From NCBI GenBank assembly GCA_902550555.1, contig CACCZR010000008.1, positions 1 to 64,000 of the forward strand: a DNA stretch of 64,000 nt, given 5' to 3'. The position numbers and the translations under genes are program-made. Every line of letters starts with the position of its first letter. Position 1 is the first letter of the stretch. Shown here piece by piece: positions 8,299 to 18,197 of this stretch. The stretch comes from an uncultured SAR116 cluster alpha proteobacterium. GTDB lineage: Bacteria; Pseudomonadota; Alphaproteobacteria; Puniceispirillales; Marisalimonadaceae. A model generated the notes under the pieces. That model saw only the letters and a list, made by a program, of their open reading frames with translations. It searched no databases and was not told the DNA's origin.

Positions 8299-9954
8299 AT
8301 GGTAACAAATTTAAAAATTGCATTAGCGCAACTTAATCCTTTGGTTGGAGATGTAATTAGTAATGTTGATAAATTAATTTCTGTAAGGTCAAATTTAGAT
8401 GATAATGTTGATATATTAGTAGCACCAGAGCTTTATATTTCTGGTTACCCAATTGATGATTTGGTTCTGAGAGAAGATTTTTTAGATTTAGTAGATAAAG
8501 GTTTAGAAAATCTTGCTAAAGCTACAAAAGATTGTAAATCATCCATAATTGTTGGAGCTCCTAGAAAAGAGAAAAATACTATTAAAAACTCAGTATTTGT
8601 AATTGAAAATGGAGAAATTTCTACATTTAGAGATAAATATGAATTACCAAATTCCGGGGTTTTTGACGAACAACGTATATTCACACCTGGAAATTTATCT
8701 GGGCCAGTTAATATTAAAGGAGTAAGAATTGGCATTCCAATTTGTGAAGATATTTGGAAAGAAAATGTTATTGAGTGTCTCGCAGAATCAGGAGCAGAAA
8801 TAATTATATCAATAAATGCGTCTCCATTTACTTTGAGTAAAAATAATGAAAGATTGTCGGTTGTTATATCTAGAATTAGAGAAAATGAGCTTCCTTTAGT
8901 TTATCTTAATCGATATGGAGGTCAGGACGAACTGGTTTTCGATGGCAACTCTTTTGCTTTAAATGATGATGGTTCAATATGTTTGAGTTGTAAATCATTT
9001 GAACATGATATTTCTATAATTAATTTTAGAAAAGATAAAAAATGGATTGGAAAAGGAGATATAATTAAATCTTCAACTAAATATGAAAGTTTGTATAAAG
9101 CGCTTGTTTTAGCTTTAAGAGATTATGTAAAAAACAATAAATTTCCAGGAGTTATTTTAGGAATGTCTGGAGGAATAGATTCTGCTTTAGTAGCATCCCT
9201 TGCTGTTGATGCTCTTGGCCCTCAAAATGTTCATGCCGTGATGATGCCAAGCCCTTATACAAGTAATGAAAGTTTAAATGATGCTAAGGAAGCTCTTAAT
9301 TTTCTTGATGTAGAATATAATGAATTAAACATTGAAGACAGCATGAAAACTGTTGATAAAACACTTTTAGATTTTAAAGGCCCAGATTTTAAATTAGGTA
9401 TTACAGAGGAAAATATTCAATCAAGATTGAGAGGTTTATTATTAATGGCTCTATCTAATCGATTTGGATATATGTTGTTAGCAACTGGTAATAAGTCAGA
9501 GTACGCGGTTGGATATGCAACATTGTACGGAGATATGTGTGGAGGTTATGCTCCAATAAAGGATGTTTGGAAAACAGATGTGTTTGAATTATGTAAATGG
9601 AGAAATAATAACCACTCTTCATTTTTTTTAGGCCCAAACTCAAAAGTTATGCCAGATAATATCATTAATAAACCACCTACTGCTGAGTTAAGAGATAATC
9701 AAAAAGATACTGATAGTTTGCCAGATTATAATATTTTAGACGAAATTTTGAGAAGCTTAGTCGAAAAAGAATTGTCTGTTCAAAATATTGTTAGTAAAGG
9801 TTTCAATGAAACCGAAGTTAAAAAAGTTTCTCGATTATTATCTATTGCTGAATATAAACGTTTTCAGTCAGCTCCTGGACCTAAAGTTACAGATAAAGCT
9901 TTTGGCCGAGATAGAAGGTTTCCATTAACTAGTGGATTTTCAAATTGGAATTAA
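8299..9954 (+). CDS. nadE: Glutamine-dependent NAD+ synthetase
   Basis: A 551-residue two-domain enzyme. The N-terminal nitrilase-like glutaminase (about 1-250) has the catalytic set Glu in APELYISGYP, Lys in RDKYELPN and Cys in GIPICEDIWKE. The C-terminal ATP-pyrophosphatase synthetase domain has the P-loop SGGIDSALVASL near residue 290, then ATGNKSEYAVGYATLYGD. Ammonia released from glutamine amidates deamido-NAD to NAD. It directly follows nicotinate phosphoribosyltransferase. The start ATG at 8299 gives the expected N-terminus ending in the first beta strand (LKIALAQLNPLVGD). Confidence 0.95.
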   Translation: MVTNLKIALAQLNPLVGDVISNVDKLISVRSNLDDNVDILVAPELYISGYPIDDLVLREDFLDLVDKGLENLAKATKDCKSSIIVGAPRKEKNTIKNSVFVIENGEISTFRDKYELPNSGVFDEQRIFTPGNLSGPVNIKGVRIGIPICEDIWKENVIECLAESGAEIIISINASPFTLSKNNERLSVVISRIRENELPLVYLNRYGGQDELVFDGNSFALNDDGSICLSCKSFEHDISIINFRKDKKWIGKGDIIKSSTKYESLYKALVLALRDYVKNNKFPGVILGMSGGIDSALVASLAVDALGPQNVHAVMMPSPYTSNESLNDAKEALNFLDVEYNELNIEDSMKTVDKTLLDFKGPDFKLGITEENIQSRLRGLLLMALSNRFGYMLLATGNKSEYAVGYATLYGDMCGGYAPIKDVWKTDVFELCKWRNNNHSSFFLGPNSKVMPDNIINKPPTAELRDNQKDTDSLPDYNILDEILRSLVEKELSVQNIVSKGFNETEVKKVSRLLSIAEYKRFQSAPGPKVTDKAFGRDRRFPLTSGFSNWN

Positions 9955-10020
9955 TTAACTTTACATAAACGTACCAAGAGTTTATTAAAATTTCAACAGA
10001 AATATTTTTTGGAAAATATA

Positions 10021-11355
10021 ATGAATAAGCTACGATTTGCCCCTAGTCCTACTGGCAATTTACATGTTGGGAATTTTAGAACTGCATTGATAAATTATCT
10101 ATTGGCAAAAAAATTATCAGGCCATTTTATGTTGAGAATTGACGATACTGATATCGAGAGATCTAATTTGATTTATGAAAAGCAAATAAAAAAAGATCTT
10201 GTTTGGGCAGGTATGAATTGGGATAGTGAAGTTAAACAAAGTCAAAGAATTAATAAATATAAAGAAGTTTTAGATTTGTTAATAAGTAAACAATTAGTTT
10301 ATCCATGTTTTGAAGATCCTGAAGAATTAAACCTTAAAAGAAAAGCTCAATTGTCATCTGGAAAACCTCCAATTTATGACAGAAAATCATTAAATTTAAC
10401 GGATAAAGAGATAGAAGAAAAAATATCAAATGGAAAAAAACCTCATTATAGATTTTTCTTGAAAAGTGAAAAAATTATTTGGAATGATTTAGTTCGTGGT
10501 GAATGTGTATTAGACACATCATCTGTTTCTGATCCGATTATTGTGAGAGAAGATGGTAGATTTATTTATACTTTAGCTTCTGTAATAGATGACAGTGATT
10601 TTAAAATTACTCATATAATTCGTGGAGAAGACCATGTTACAAATTCAGCAGTGCAAATTCAAATTTTTAAAGCTTTAAACTCACAAGTTCCTCAAATGGG
10701 ACATTTATCATTAATGACTGATATTGATGGAGGAGGATTATCTAAGAGAATAGGAAGTCTGTCTATTGATGAATTAAAAAAACAAAATATAGAACCTCAA
10801 GCTTTAACGAGTTATTTAGCTAAAATTGGTTCCTCTCAAAATGTTGAATTACATAATTCTATAAATCAGCTAATTAATGAATTTGATATCAATTCATTTA
10901 ATAAAGCACCTACAAAGTTTGATCATGAATTTTTAAAAAATTTTAATATTAAATTTTTTCAATTAATTAATTTTAATACTATAAAAGAGAGAATAACTGA
11001 GAATAAAGCTTATTTCACAGAAGAGTTTTGGGATTTTATTAAAACTAATGTTTCTTCAATTGATCAAATTCATGAGTGGTTAGATATCCTTTATGGTAAC
11101 TTTTACATTGATAAAAATAATAATTTTGAAACAAAAAAATTCTATTTGAATTGTTTTCCAGATCAGTCAATTGATCATTTAACATGGTCTAAGTGGTTAG
11201 AAAATATAACACTAAAAGTTAATGATAAAAAAATTAATATTATTAAAAATATTAGAGCATTTTTAACAGGTAAATCATCAGGACCTGAGTTATCAAGTTT
11301 AATAATTTTTTTAGGAAAAGAAAAAATCTTTCAAAGGCTTAAGACAGATAATTAA
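10021..11355 (+). CDS. gltX: Glutamyl-tRNA synthetase
   Basis: I take ATG 10021 (MNKLRFAPSPTGNLHVGN) rather than the upstream TTG. The class I HIGH-type motif is PSPTGNLHVGN. The KMSKS-like loop is GGGLSKRIG, a variant typical of alphaproteobacterial GltX paralogues. The ~444-residue length and the anticodon-binding C-terminal helical domain agree with a bacterial GluRS. It charges tRNA-Glu (and possibly tRNA-Gln for later amidation). It is followed after 2 bp by cysS, so the two synthetases are probably cotranscribed. A second gltX may exist elsewhere, as many alphaproteobacteria have two. Confidence 0.93.
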   Translation: MNKLRFAPSPTGNLHVGNFRTALINYLLAKKLSGHFMLRIDDTDIERSNLIYEKQIKKDLVWAGMNWDSEVKQSQRINKYKEVLDLLISKQLVYPCFEDPEELNLKRKAQLSSGKPPIYDRKSLNLTDKEIEEKISNGKKPHYRFFLKSEKIIWNDLVRGECVLDTSSVSDPIIVREDGRFIYTLASVIDDSDFKITHIIRGEDHVTNSAVQIQIFKALNSQVPQMGHLSLMTDIDGGGLSKRIGSLSIDELKKQNIEPQALTSYLAKIGSSQNVELHNSINQLINEFDINSFNKAPTKFDHEFLKNFNIKFFQLINFNTIKERITENKAYFTEEFWDFIKTNVSSIDQIHEWLDILYGNFYIDKNNNFETKKFYLNCFPDQSIDHLTWSKWLENITLKVNDKKINIIKNIRAFLTGKSSGPELSSLIIFLGKEKIFQRLKTDN

Positions 11356-11357
11356 AT

Positions 11358-12722
11358 ATGCTAAAGGTTTATAATACATTATCTAAAAAAATTGAAGATT
11401 TTATCCCTATAAATAAATCTCATATTAAAATTTATGTATGTGGTCCAACTGTATATGATAAAATACATATTGGAAACGCTAGACCTTTGATTGTTTTTGA
11501 TACATTTGTAAGATTATTAAGGTATAAGTATCCAAAAGTGACTTACGTAAGAAATATTACAGATGTTGATGACAAGATAAATGATCGTTTGATATCTGAA
11601 AAAATTACTTTAAAAGATCTTACTGATAAAACTATTTATGATTTCCAAAAAGATTGTACATCATTAAATAATTTACATCCAGATTATGAACCCAGAGCAA
11701 CTGAACATATTACAGAAATGATTGAAATGATAGAAAATCTAATTTTAAATGAATTTGCTTATTTATCAAAAGGACATGTTTTATTTAATATTAAAAAATT
11801 TCTAGAATATGGAAGTTTATCAAATAGAACATTAGATGAAATGATCTCTGGTTCTAGAGTAGAGGTCGCTGATTATAAAATTAATCCTGGAGATTTCGTT
11901 CTTTGGAAACCTTCAGAGCAAAATATACCAGGATGGGAAAGTCCATGGGGAAGGGGCAGGCCAGGCTGGCATATTGAATGTTCTGCGATGAGCAAAAAAT
12001 ATCTAGGAGTTCAATTTGATATTCATGGAGGTGGCGCGGATTTAATTTTCCCTCATCATGAAAATGAAATTGCCCAATCTAGATGTGCAAATAACTCTAA
12101 TTCTCTAGCAAATTACTGGATGCATAATGGTTATGTAAATATTGATAATGTTAAGATGTCTAAGTCTTTAAAGAACTTTGTAAGTATATCAGAACTTCTT
12201 AATAAATTTAAGGGTGAAACTATAAGATATTTTTTGTTACAATCACACTATAGAGCACCTTTAAATTTCTCAAATAATTCTCTTTTAGAAGCAAATACTT
12301 CATTATCAAGTTTGTATAGATCAGTTCAAGATTTATCTGTAAATGGTGATCCTGATAAAGAAATATTAACTAATTTAGAAGATGACTTTAACACTCCTAA
12401 AGTTTTTTCTAGATTACATTATTTGTCTGAACAAGCTAACAAGGGAAGTATAGAGTCTGCACAGCTTTTAAAAAATTCATCACAAATTTTAGGATTGCTT
12501 GAAAATACTTCAGATAATTGGTTTAAAACAAATTCATTTAATCAAGATGATTTATCAATTAATAAGCTAACAAAAAAACAAATTTTAGAACTTATTAAAA
12601 AAAGAGCAAATGCTAAAACCAAAAAAGATTTTGAATTAGCAGATAAAATAAGAAAATCTTTAGATGATGAAGGAATAGTTTTAGAAGACAATGCAAACGG
12701 TACAGATTGGCGATATAAATAA
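11358..12722 (+). CDS. cysS: Cysteinyl-tRNA synthetase
   Basis: A 454-residue class I synthetase with YVCGPTVYDKIHIGNARP (zinc Cys plus HIGH-type motif) near residues 27-45. It has the zinc-site region GWHIECSAMSKKYLG and DIHGGGADLIFPHHENEIAQS, and KMSKSLKNF near residue 265. The C-terminal DALR-like helical part ends with the usual GTDWR-type tail. It lies 2 bp after gltX and is followed 5 bp later by trmJ, indicating one translation-related operon that ends with rpsD. Confidence 0.95.
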   Translation: MLKVYNTLSKKIEDFIPINKSHIKIYVCGPTVYDKIHIGNARPLIVFDTFVRLLRYKYPKVTYVRNITDVDDKINDRLISEKITLKDLTDKTIYDFQKDCTSLNNLHPDYEPRATEHITEMIEMIENLILNEFAYLSKGHVLFNIKKFLEYGSLSNRTLDEMISGSRVEVADYKINPGDFVLWKPSEQNIPGWESPWGRGRPGWHIECSAMSKKYLGVQFDIHGGGADLIFPHHENEIAQSRCANNSNSLANYWMHNGYVNIDNVKMSKSLKNFVSISELLNKFKGETIRYFLLQSHYRAPLNFSNNSLLEANTSLSSLYRSVQDLSVNGDPDKEILTNLEDDFNTPKVFSRLHYLSEQANKGSIESAQLLKNSSQILGLLENTSDNWFKTNSFNQDDLSINKLTKKQILELIKKRANAKTKKDFELADKIRKSLDDEGIVLEDNANGTDWRYK

Positions 12723-12727
12723 TTTAT

Positions 12728-13468
12728 ATGAATAATGTTTTTATAATATTGGTTAAGCCACAATTAGGTCAAAACATTGGTTCTGTAGCAAGAGTAATGA
12801 AAAATCTAAATTTTAAAAATTTAAGGATTGTTAATCCAAGAGATGGTTGGCCAAATCAAGATGTAATATCAACTGCCGCTGGTGCTGATGATGTTGTAAC
12901 AAATACTAAAGTGTTTGATAACGTTTCTGAAGCTTGTAATGATTTAAATTATTTATTTGCATCCTCTGCAAGAAAAAGAGACTTAAATATTAAAACTTTG
13001 AATTTAGTCAATACAGTTTCTTCTTTAGATAAAACTGAGTTTTCTAGAAATGATTTTAAATTTGGTATTTTATTTGGTTGTGAAAGTTCAGGGTTATCAA
13101 ACGAAGATTTAATTACTGCAAATCAATTGATTTACATACCATCTAATTCAGATTTTTCTTCATTAAATATATCTCATGCAGTTTCATTGATATGTTGGGA
13201 ATTCTTTAAATTTTTTAATGATTTAACCTTAGATCAAAATTCAAAAATTTCTCTAAATACATCTCCTACAATAAAAGATATGGATTATTTTTATAAAAAT
13301 TTATGTGAAAAATTAAATAAATCAGGTTTTTTCCATTCAGATTTTATGAAAAAATCAATTATGGAAAATATTAAAGTTTTATTTAATAGGGCTGAATTAT
13401 CGTCTCAAGAAATAAAAACTTTAAATGGTATAATAAAATCTTTGTATGAATACAATAAACAAGCTTGA
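12728..13468 (+). CDS. trmJ: tRNA (cytidine/uridine-2'-O-)-methyltransferase TrmJ
   Basis: A 246-residue SPOUT/SpoU methyltransferase. The N-terminal LVKPQLGQNIGSVARVMKNL and LRIVNPRDGWPN, then ILFGCESSGLSNEDL and the knot-forming SLNISHAVSLICWEFFK, are the conserved motifs of the TrmJ/TrmH family. A C-terminal helical extension with the segment MKKSIMENIKVLFNRAEL fits TrmJ. It methylates the 2'-hydroxyl at position 32 of tRNAs. The gene ends in TGA, followed by a 44 bp gap to rpsD. Confidence 0.88.
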   Translation: MNNVFIILVKPQLGQNIGSVARVMKNLNFKNLRIVNPRDGWPNQDVISTAAGADDVVTNTKVFDNVSEACNDLNYLFASSARKRDLNIKTLNLVNTVSSLDKTEFSRNDFKFGILFGCESSGLSNEDLITANQLIYIPSNSDFSSLNISHAVSLICWEFFKFFNDLTLDQNSKISLNTSPTIKDMDYFYKNLCEKLNKSGFFHSDFMKKSIMENIKVLFNRAELSSQEIKTLNGIIKSLYEYNKQA

Positions 13469-13512
13469 CATTAATGATTCAAACGTTATTTTAGGGAAAA
13501 AATAGGAAAAGT

Positions 13513-14139
13513 ATGGCTAAATCTGATCACAAACGTTTAAGTTCAAAACATAAAATTGACAGACGTCTTGGCGTTAATTTATGGGGTCGTCCCAAATCAC
13601 CTTTAAATATGAGAGATTATGCTCCTGGTCAACATGGACAAAGAAGAAAAAAACCTACTGACTTTGGTGTACAGTTAATGGCTAAACAAAAGTTAAAAGG
13701 TTATTATGGAAATATCGGTGAAAAACAATTTAAAAAATATTATGTAGAAGCAGTAAGACGCAAAGGTGATACTGGTGCTAATCTTGTTGGTTTGTTAGAA
13801 TGTAGATTGGATGCAATTATCTATAGAATGAAATTAGCTCCAACTGTTTTCGCTTGTAGGCAGTTAATTAATCATGGGCATGTTAACGTTAATGACAAAA
13901 GATGTAACATACCTTCCAGGATGATTAAAGTTGGTGATGTTATATCATTAAAAGAAAAGGCCAAAACAATACCGTACGTATTGCAAGCCATAGAAACACC
14001 TGAACGTGATGTTCCAGATTATATTGAAATTGATCATACTAAATTCTCTGGTGGAATTTTGAGAATACCTGCACCTGATGAAATTCCATATCCAGTTCAA
14101 ATGGAAACAAATTTAGTAATTGAGTATTACTCTAGATAA
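13513..14139 (+). CDS. rpsD: 30S ribosomal protein S4
   Basis: A 208-residue S4 protein beginning with a lysine/arginine-rich segment and containing [22 protein letters not shown] and the S4 RNA-binding domain (about residues 95-160, [27 protein letters not shown]). It binds 16S rRNA early in small-subunit assembly. The C-terminus ([18 protein letters not shown]) is canonical. It has a reasonable SD (AGGAAAAG) upstream, and is followed by a rho-independent terminator at about 14155-14188. It stands alone after trmJ, as in many alphaproteobacteria, not within the alpha operon. Confidence 0.97.
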   Translation: MAKSDHKRLSSKHKIDRRLGVNLWGRPKSPLNMRDYAPGQHGQRRKKPTDFGVQLMAKQKLKGYYGNIGEKQFKKYYVEAVRRKGDTGANLVGLLECRLDAIIYRMKLAPTVFACRQLINHGHVNVNDKRCNIPSRMIKVGDVISLKEKAKTIPYVLQAIETPERDVPDYIEIDHTKFSGGILRIPAPDEIPYPVQMETNLVIEYYSR

Positions 14140-14152
14140 TAATCAATTTAAT

Positions 14153-14188
14153 TAAAAAAAACCTGCTTTTAATAGCAGGTTTTTTTTT
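14153..14188. terminator. Bidirectional rho-independent terminator between rpsD and the molybdenum hydroxylase genes
   Basis: A perfect 7 bp stem (ACCTGCT at 14161-14167 and AGCAGGT at 14174-14180) with a 6-base loop is flanked by an A tract on the left and a run of nine T on the right. It can therefore terminate transcription from both sides of this convergent junction. Confidence 0.92.
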
Positions 14189-14193
14189 AATAT

Positions 14194-16428
14194 CTAATCG
14201 CTAATTTTTTCTAGCACTTTAGGTGGAGACATAGGCAAACTATAAAACCTTGTTCCTATAGCATTGTAAATAGCATTTGCAATGGCTGATAATGGTGGAA
14301 CTATCGGTACTTCTCCGACACCTCTGACACCTTGAGGGTGTTGTGGATTTGGTACTTCTACAAGTATTGTATCTATCATAGGAAGATCAGAACAGACCGG
14401 TATTCTATAATCTAAAAAGCCAGGATTATCTAGTTTACCTTCCTTATTATAAATATACTCTTCATTTAATGCCCAACCAATCCCTTGAACAACTCCACCT
14501 TGAAGTTGGCCTTCAACATAAGCAGGGTGTATAGCTTTTCCTACATCTTGTGCTGCTGTATATCTTATAACTCTTGCTATACCAAGCTCTATATCCACCT
14601 CTACGTCGCATATGTGTGTGGCAAAACCACCTTCAGCTCCAACAGTGTTAACTTGATGTCCTGCACCTATAGGTCCACCTGTTGGTGTAGCTTGTTCAGC
14701 TAGTTCAACAAGAGACAATGGTTTGAATTTACCTGCATTATCTCCTGCAGGACGGGCCTCACCATTTTCCCATTCAATAGCTTCTTTCTCGATATTCCAG
14801 ATTTTTGATGCTCTATCTTTAAGTATATCAATTACCTGATTTGTTGATTCTGTAACAACTAATGCTGAAGCAAATAATACACGACTTCCACCTGTTAAAT
14901 TACTGAAGCCAATTGTAGCTGTATCACCAATCAATACAGATACTCTATTTACGTCAATGCCTAGAAGTTCAGCTGTAATATTTGCAATCGATGCTCTAGA
15001 ACCACCAATATCTGGATGTCCAGTTGTCACTACAACATTACCATCTTCTGTTATGTTAACCTGAGCACTTGATTCGCCACCAGCATTAAACCAAAAACCA
15101 CTCGCATAACCTCTTCCTTGAAGTTTTTTTAATGGAGCTTTGTAGTGTGGATGAGATAAACAAGCTTCTAAAGTTTCAACATAACCCATTACAGGATAAG
15201 TTGGTCCATGAACGGCTTTAGTACCTTCTTTAGCAGCATTTTTTAATCTAAACTCTAAAGGACACATCTTAAGTGCTTCTGCAACCTCATCTAATACACA
15301 TTCAACAGCATATGCACCTATAGGTGCACCTGGCGCTCTATAGGCAGCCACTTTTGATCTATTTGAAACAACATCGTAACCTAAGGTATGTGCATTTGGT
15401 ATGTCATACGGTGCTAAACAGCATCCTGCTGCACCTCTTATTGGTGCGCCAGGAAATGCACCAGCTTGTAGATAAAAAGTTCCTTGAGCAGCTGTAATTT
15501 CACCATTATTTTTGGCACCAATTTTAACCTTACTTTTTGAACCGGATGTTGGTCCACTGGCTCTCATAACTTCTTCTCTAGTCATAACCATTTTTACAGG
15601 TCTACCTGACTTTTTTGATAAAATTGTAGCAACCGGTTCAAGATATACTATCGTCTTTCCACCAAATCCTCCACCAATCTCTGCTGGAATTGCTCTAATA
15701 CTACTTTGAGGAATGCCAGTGATAAATGATGTCATTGCTCTAACCATAAATTGACCTTGGCTTGAACTCCATATGATTGTTCTGTCATCAGGAGACACAC
15801 TAACCAAACAAGCGTGAGTTTCTAGATAACCTTGATGAACAGCAGCAGTCTCAAACTCTCTTTCGATTATGATATCTGCTTCTTTAAAACCTTCTTCAAT
15901 ATCACCTTTTTTGTGTTCTAGTGTTCCTGCAATATTTGATGGTTTACCATCAAATTTAATGAAATCATGTAGAATAGGAGCATCAGGTTTTAGAGCATCA
16001 TCTATCTCTATTGCCCAAGGGTGAATGTCATATTCAACTTCAATAAGTTCACAAGCTTTTTCTGCAATTTCTTCGGTTCTAGCAGCTACAGCAGCAATTG
16101 GATGTCCATGGAATAGTACTTTTTCTTTTGCCAAAACGTTTCTAGCCATCCATCTTATATCCTGAATTCCTAATATTACAGGTGTATCAACTGGAAAATC
16201 AACACAATCAGCTGATGTTGCAACCGAAAAAACACCATCCAATTCTTCAGCTTTTTTTGTATTAATTGATTTAATTGTAGCATGAGGGTGAGGGCTTCTT
16301 AAAACTTTACCCCAAATCATTCCTGGCATTATAGTATCAGCAGCATATTCAGCTCTTCCTGTTACTTTATCAGCTCCATCTGGTCTAATTGTATTTTTAC
16401 CAATCCATTTGTTATCCATTTCATTCAT
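14194..16428 (-). CDS. Xanthine dehydrogenase-family molybdopterin-binding (large) subunit
   Basis: A 744-residue CoxL/XdhB-type subunit carrying the molybdenum cofactor. It starts with GKNTIRPDGADKVTGRAEYA and contains EIGGGFGGKT (near 255), AYRAPGAP (near 360), GGSRASIANI and the C-terminal GVRGVGEVPIVPP with the expected catalytic Glu. The loop AYRAPGAP lacks the cysteine of form I CO dehydrogenase (AYRCSFR), so CO oxidation is not supported; the substrate is probably a small heterocycle or aldehyde. Its ATG overlaps the stop of the iron-sulfur subunit gene (TAATG), showing translational coupling in the order FAD-FeS-Mo. No maturation genes are in the window. Confidence 0.88.
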   Translation of the reverse strand: MNEMDNKWIGKNTIRPDGADKVTGRAEYAADTIMPGMIWGKVLRSPHPHATIKSINTKKAEELDGVFSVATSADCVDFPVDTPVILGIQDIRWMARNVLAKEKVLFHGHPIAAVAARTEEIAEKACELIEVEYDIHPWAIEIDDALKPDAPILHDFIKFDGKPSNIAGTLEHKKGDIEEGFKEADIIIEREFETAAVHQGYLETHACLVSVSPDDRTIIWSSSQGQFMVRAMTSFITGIPQSSIRAIPAEIGGGFGGKTIVYLEPVATILSKKSGRPVKMVMTREEVMRASGPTSGSKSKVKIGAKNNGEITAAQGTFYLQAGAFPGAPIRGAAGCCLAPYDIPNAHTLGYDVVSNRSKVAAYRAPGAPIGAYAVECVLDEVAEALKMCPLEFRLKNAAKEGTKAVHGPTYPVMGYVETLEACLSHPHYKAPLKKLQGRGYASGFWFNAGGESSAQVNITEDGNVVVTTGHPDIGGSRASIANITAELLGIDVNRVSVLIGDTATIGFSNLTGGSRVLFASALVVTESTNQVIDILKDRASKIWNIEKEAIEWENGEARPAGDNAGKFKPLSLVELAEQATPTGGPIGAGHQVNTVGAEGGFATHICDVEVDIELGIARVIRYTAAQDVGKAIHPAYVEGQLQGGVVQGIGWALNEEYIYNKEGKLDNPGFLDYRIPVCSDLPMIDTILVEVPNPQHPQGVRGVGEVPIVPPLSAIANAIYNAIGTRFYSLPMSPPKVLEKISD

Positions 16429-16907
16429 TATGCATTCTCCCTAATTTCTTCAGCTGCTGCTTGAACTGCTTTTACAATTTTATCATAACCTGTACATCTA
16501 CATAAATTCCCAGCTAACCAATAACGAATTTCAGTCTCTGTAGGATTTGTATTTTTCTCAAGAAGAGATTTTGCGGCAACTAACATTCCAGGGGTGCATA
16601 TTCCACATTGAAGAGCAGCATGTTCTAGAAAGGTTTTTTGTAAAACGTTAAAATTGCCATTTTTTGCCATTCCCTCGATAGTTTCAATATTTTTATCTTC
16701 TGTTTCTGCAGCTAATACTAAACAGGAACATACCAGTCTTCCATCCATTGTGATACTACATGCACCACAGTCTCCAGTACTACAAACTTCTTTAGTTCCA
16801 GTCATGTTTAAATCTCTTCTTAGTACGTCAAGAACTGTATCATATGGCTGGCAAAGAAATTCTGTCTCTTCACCATTTATTTTTGTTTTAACCTGTATTT
16901 TAGCCAT
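16428..16907 (-). CDS. Xanthine dehydrogenase-family [2Fe-2S] small subunit
   Basis: A 159-residue CoxS/XdhC-like electron-transfer subunit. The plant-ferredoxin-like N-domain ligates one cluster through Cys42, Cys47, Cys50 and Cys60 (CSTGDCGACS). The helical C-domain has the second cluster motifs CGICTPGM and CRCTGY. It passes electrons from the molybdenum centre to the FAD subunit. It lies 4 bp after the FAD-subunit gene and overlaps the large-subunit gene by 1 bp. The length is standard. Confidence 0.93.
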   Translation of the reverse strand: MAKIQVKTKINGEETEFLCQPYDTVLDVLRRDLNMTGTKEVCSTGDCGACSITMDGRLVCSCLVLAAETEDKNIETIEGMAKNGNFNVLQKTFLEHAALQCGICTPGMLVAAKSLLEKNTNPTETEIRYWLAGNLCRCTGYDKIVKAVQAAAEEIRENA

Positions 16908-16911
16908 TTAT

Positions 16912-17784
16912 TTATCCTCTTTTTGCTCGTTCAATCGCTTTTTCTAAAGCTCTTTTGAATAATACTTTTGAAACTTTTTTTCTATAACTTATGGTTCCTC
17001 TTTTATCGTCGATAGGGTTACAAGCTGCTTCACATGCTAGAGCTGCTTTTTCAACAGCCTCTTTCTCAAAATTTGATCCGATTAGGGCTTTAGAAGCATC
17101 TTCAACTAACAATGCGGTAGGAGCAACTGCACCAAGAGCGACTCTTGCATCGACACATTTATCATTTTCAATAGTAACATTCACAGCGCAACCAACGACA
17201 GCTATATCCATTTCAGTTCTTGGTATCATTCGAAGGTAAGCATCTCCTGAATGTTTTTGTTTTTTTGGAAATTGAAAGTTAACAACAATTTCACCATTCT
17301 TTAAATTAGTTTTTCCTGGACCTACATGAAAACTTTCAATAGGCATGTTTCTTTCGCCTTCAGGACCCTGTAACTTAACAGTAGCACCAGATGCTATTAA
17401 TGCTGGCACACTATCTCCAGCAGGCGAGGCATTACAAAGATTACCACCCAATGAAGCTCTTCCTTGTATCTGCTCAGAGCCAATTAATCTTAAGGCCTCA
17501 AGAACTCCTGGCCAATTGTTACCGAAATCTTCTTCTTCATCTAAAACTGCACCTGCAACCGCGGCACCAATTGTATATGATCCATTATCATTACTTATCT
17601 CTTTTAACTCTTTTATATTTTTAATATCAATTATTGTATCAGGTTGAGATATCCCAGAACGAATTTGAACCAAAAGATCAGTACCTCCTGCTAAAATTTT
17701 AGTTTTTCCTTCTTTACTTGATTTTGAATATGCATCTACCGCTTGTTCAATTGTTTCAGGGGATATGAATTTAACTTCAGACAT
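16912..17784 (-). CDS. Xanthine dehydrogenase-family FAD-binding subunit
   Basis: A 290-residue CoxM-type flavoprotein subunit of the same enzyme. The FAD pyrophosphate motif is AGGTDLLVQIRSG near residue 32. The second motif is GRASLGGNLCNASPAGD near 108-125. The C-terminal CO-dehydrogenase flavoprotein domain ends RGTISYRKKVSKVLFKRALEKA. It is the first gene of the three-gene operon. The spacer upstream (17785-17851) separates it from the glutaredoxin gene ahead of it on the same strand. Confidence 0.92.
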   Translation of the reverse strand: MSEVKFISPETIEQAVDAYSKSSKEGKTKILAGGTDLLVQIRSGISQPDTIIDIKNIKELKEISNDNGSYTIGAAVAGAVLDEEEDFGNNWPGVLEALRLIGSEQIQGRASLGGNLCNASPAGDSVPALIASGATVKLQGPEGERNMPIESFHVGPGKTNLKNGEIVVNFQFPKKQKHSGDAYLRMIPRTEMDIAVVGCAVNVTIENDKCVDARVALGAVAPTALLVEDASKALIGSNFEKEAVEKAALACEAACNPIDDKRGTISYRKKVSKVLFKRALEKAIERAKRG

Positions 17785-17851
17785 GTTTTTTATTCTCCAA
17801 TTATTTTTATAACAGCTTAAGAATTTAATAAGATTAAATCAATAGTTAAGG

Positions 17852-18181
17852 TTAATTAGTTTTAATATTTTTTTCTTCAAAAAAACTCGTTAACTCTCCA
17901 TTTTCATGCATTTCTCTAATTATATCACAACCTCCAACAAATTCATTTTTTACGTAAAGTTGAGGTATAGTTGGCCAATCAGAATATTCTTTAATGCCTT
18001 CTCTTATTTCTTCATCTTGTAAAACATTGCTGGTTTTATAATTAACTCCTAAATGATTTAAAACACCTACAACTGCTGCAGAAAATCCGCACTGTGGCAT
18101 TTCAGGAGTTCCTTTCATAAAAAGTATTACTTCACTTTCATTTATAAGATTTTCAATTTTTTCTTTTACAGAATTTTCCAT
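17852..18181 (-). CDS. grxD: Monothiol glutaredoxin (Grx4 family)
   Basis: A 109-residue CGFS-type glutaredoxin. Residues PQCGFS (Cys31) form the active site that, with glutathione, coordinates a bridging [2Fe-2S] cluster. [19 protein letters not shown] supplies the glutathione-binding cis-Pro and GGCD motifs. It carries Fe-S clusters and forms a complex with BolA, whose gene is directly upstream (16 bp). The linkage grxD-bolA-purL is typical of alphaproteobacteria. Confidence 0.95.
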   Translation of the reverse strand: MENSVKEKIENLINESEVILFMKGTPEMPQCGFSAAVVGVLNHLGVNYKTSNVLQDEEIREGIKEYSDWPTIPQLYVKNEFVGGCDIIREMHENGELTSFFEEKNIKTN

Positions 18182-18197
18182 TTTAATTCTCCATTAT

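Noticed and set aside
14485-17647. Several plus-strand frames opposite the molybdenum hydroxylase genes
   Set aside because: They lie opposite well-conserved, motif-bearing genes and encode no recognisable protein.
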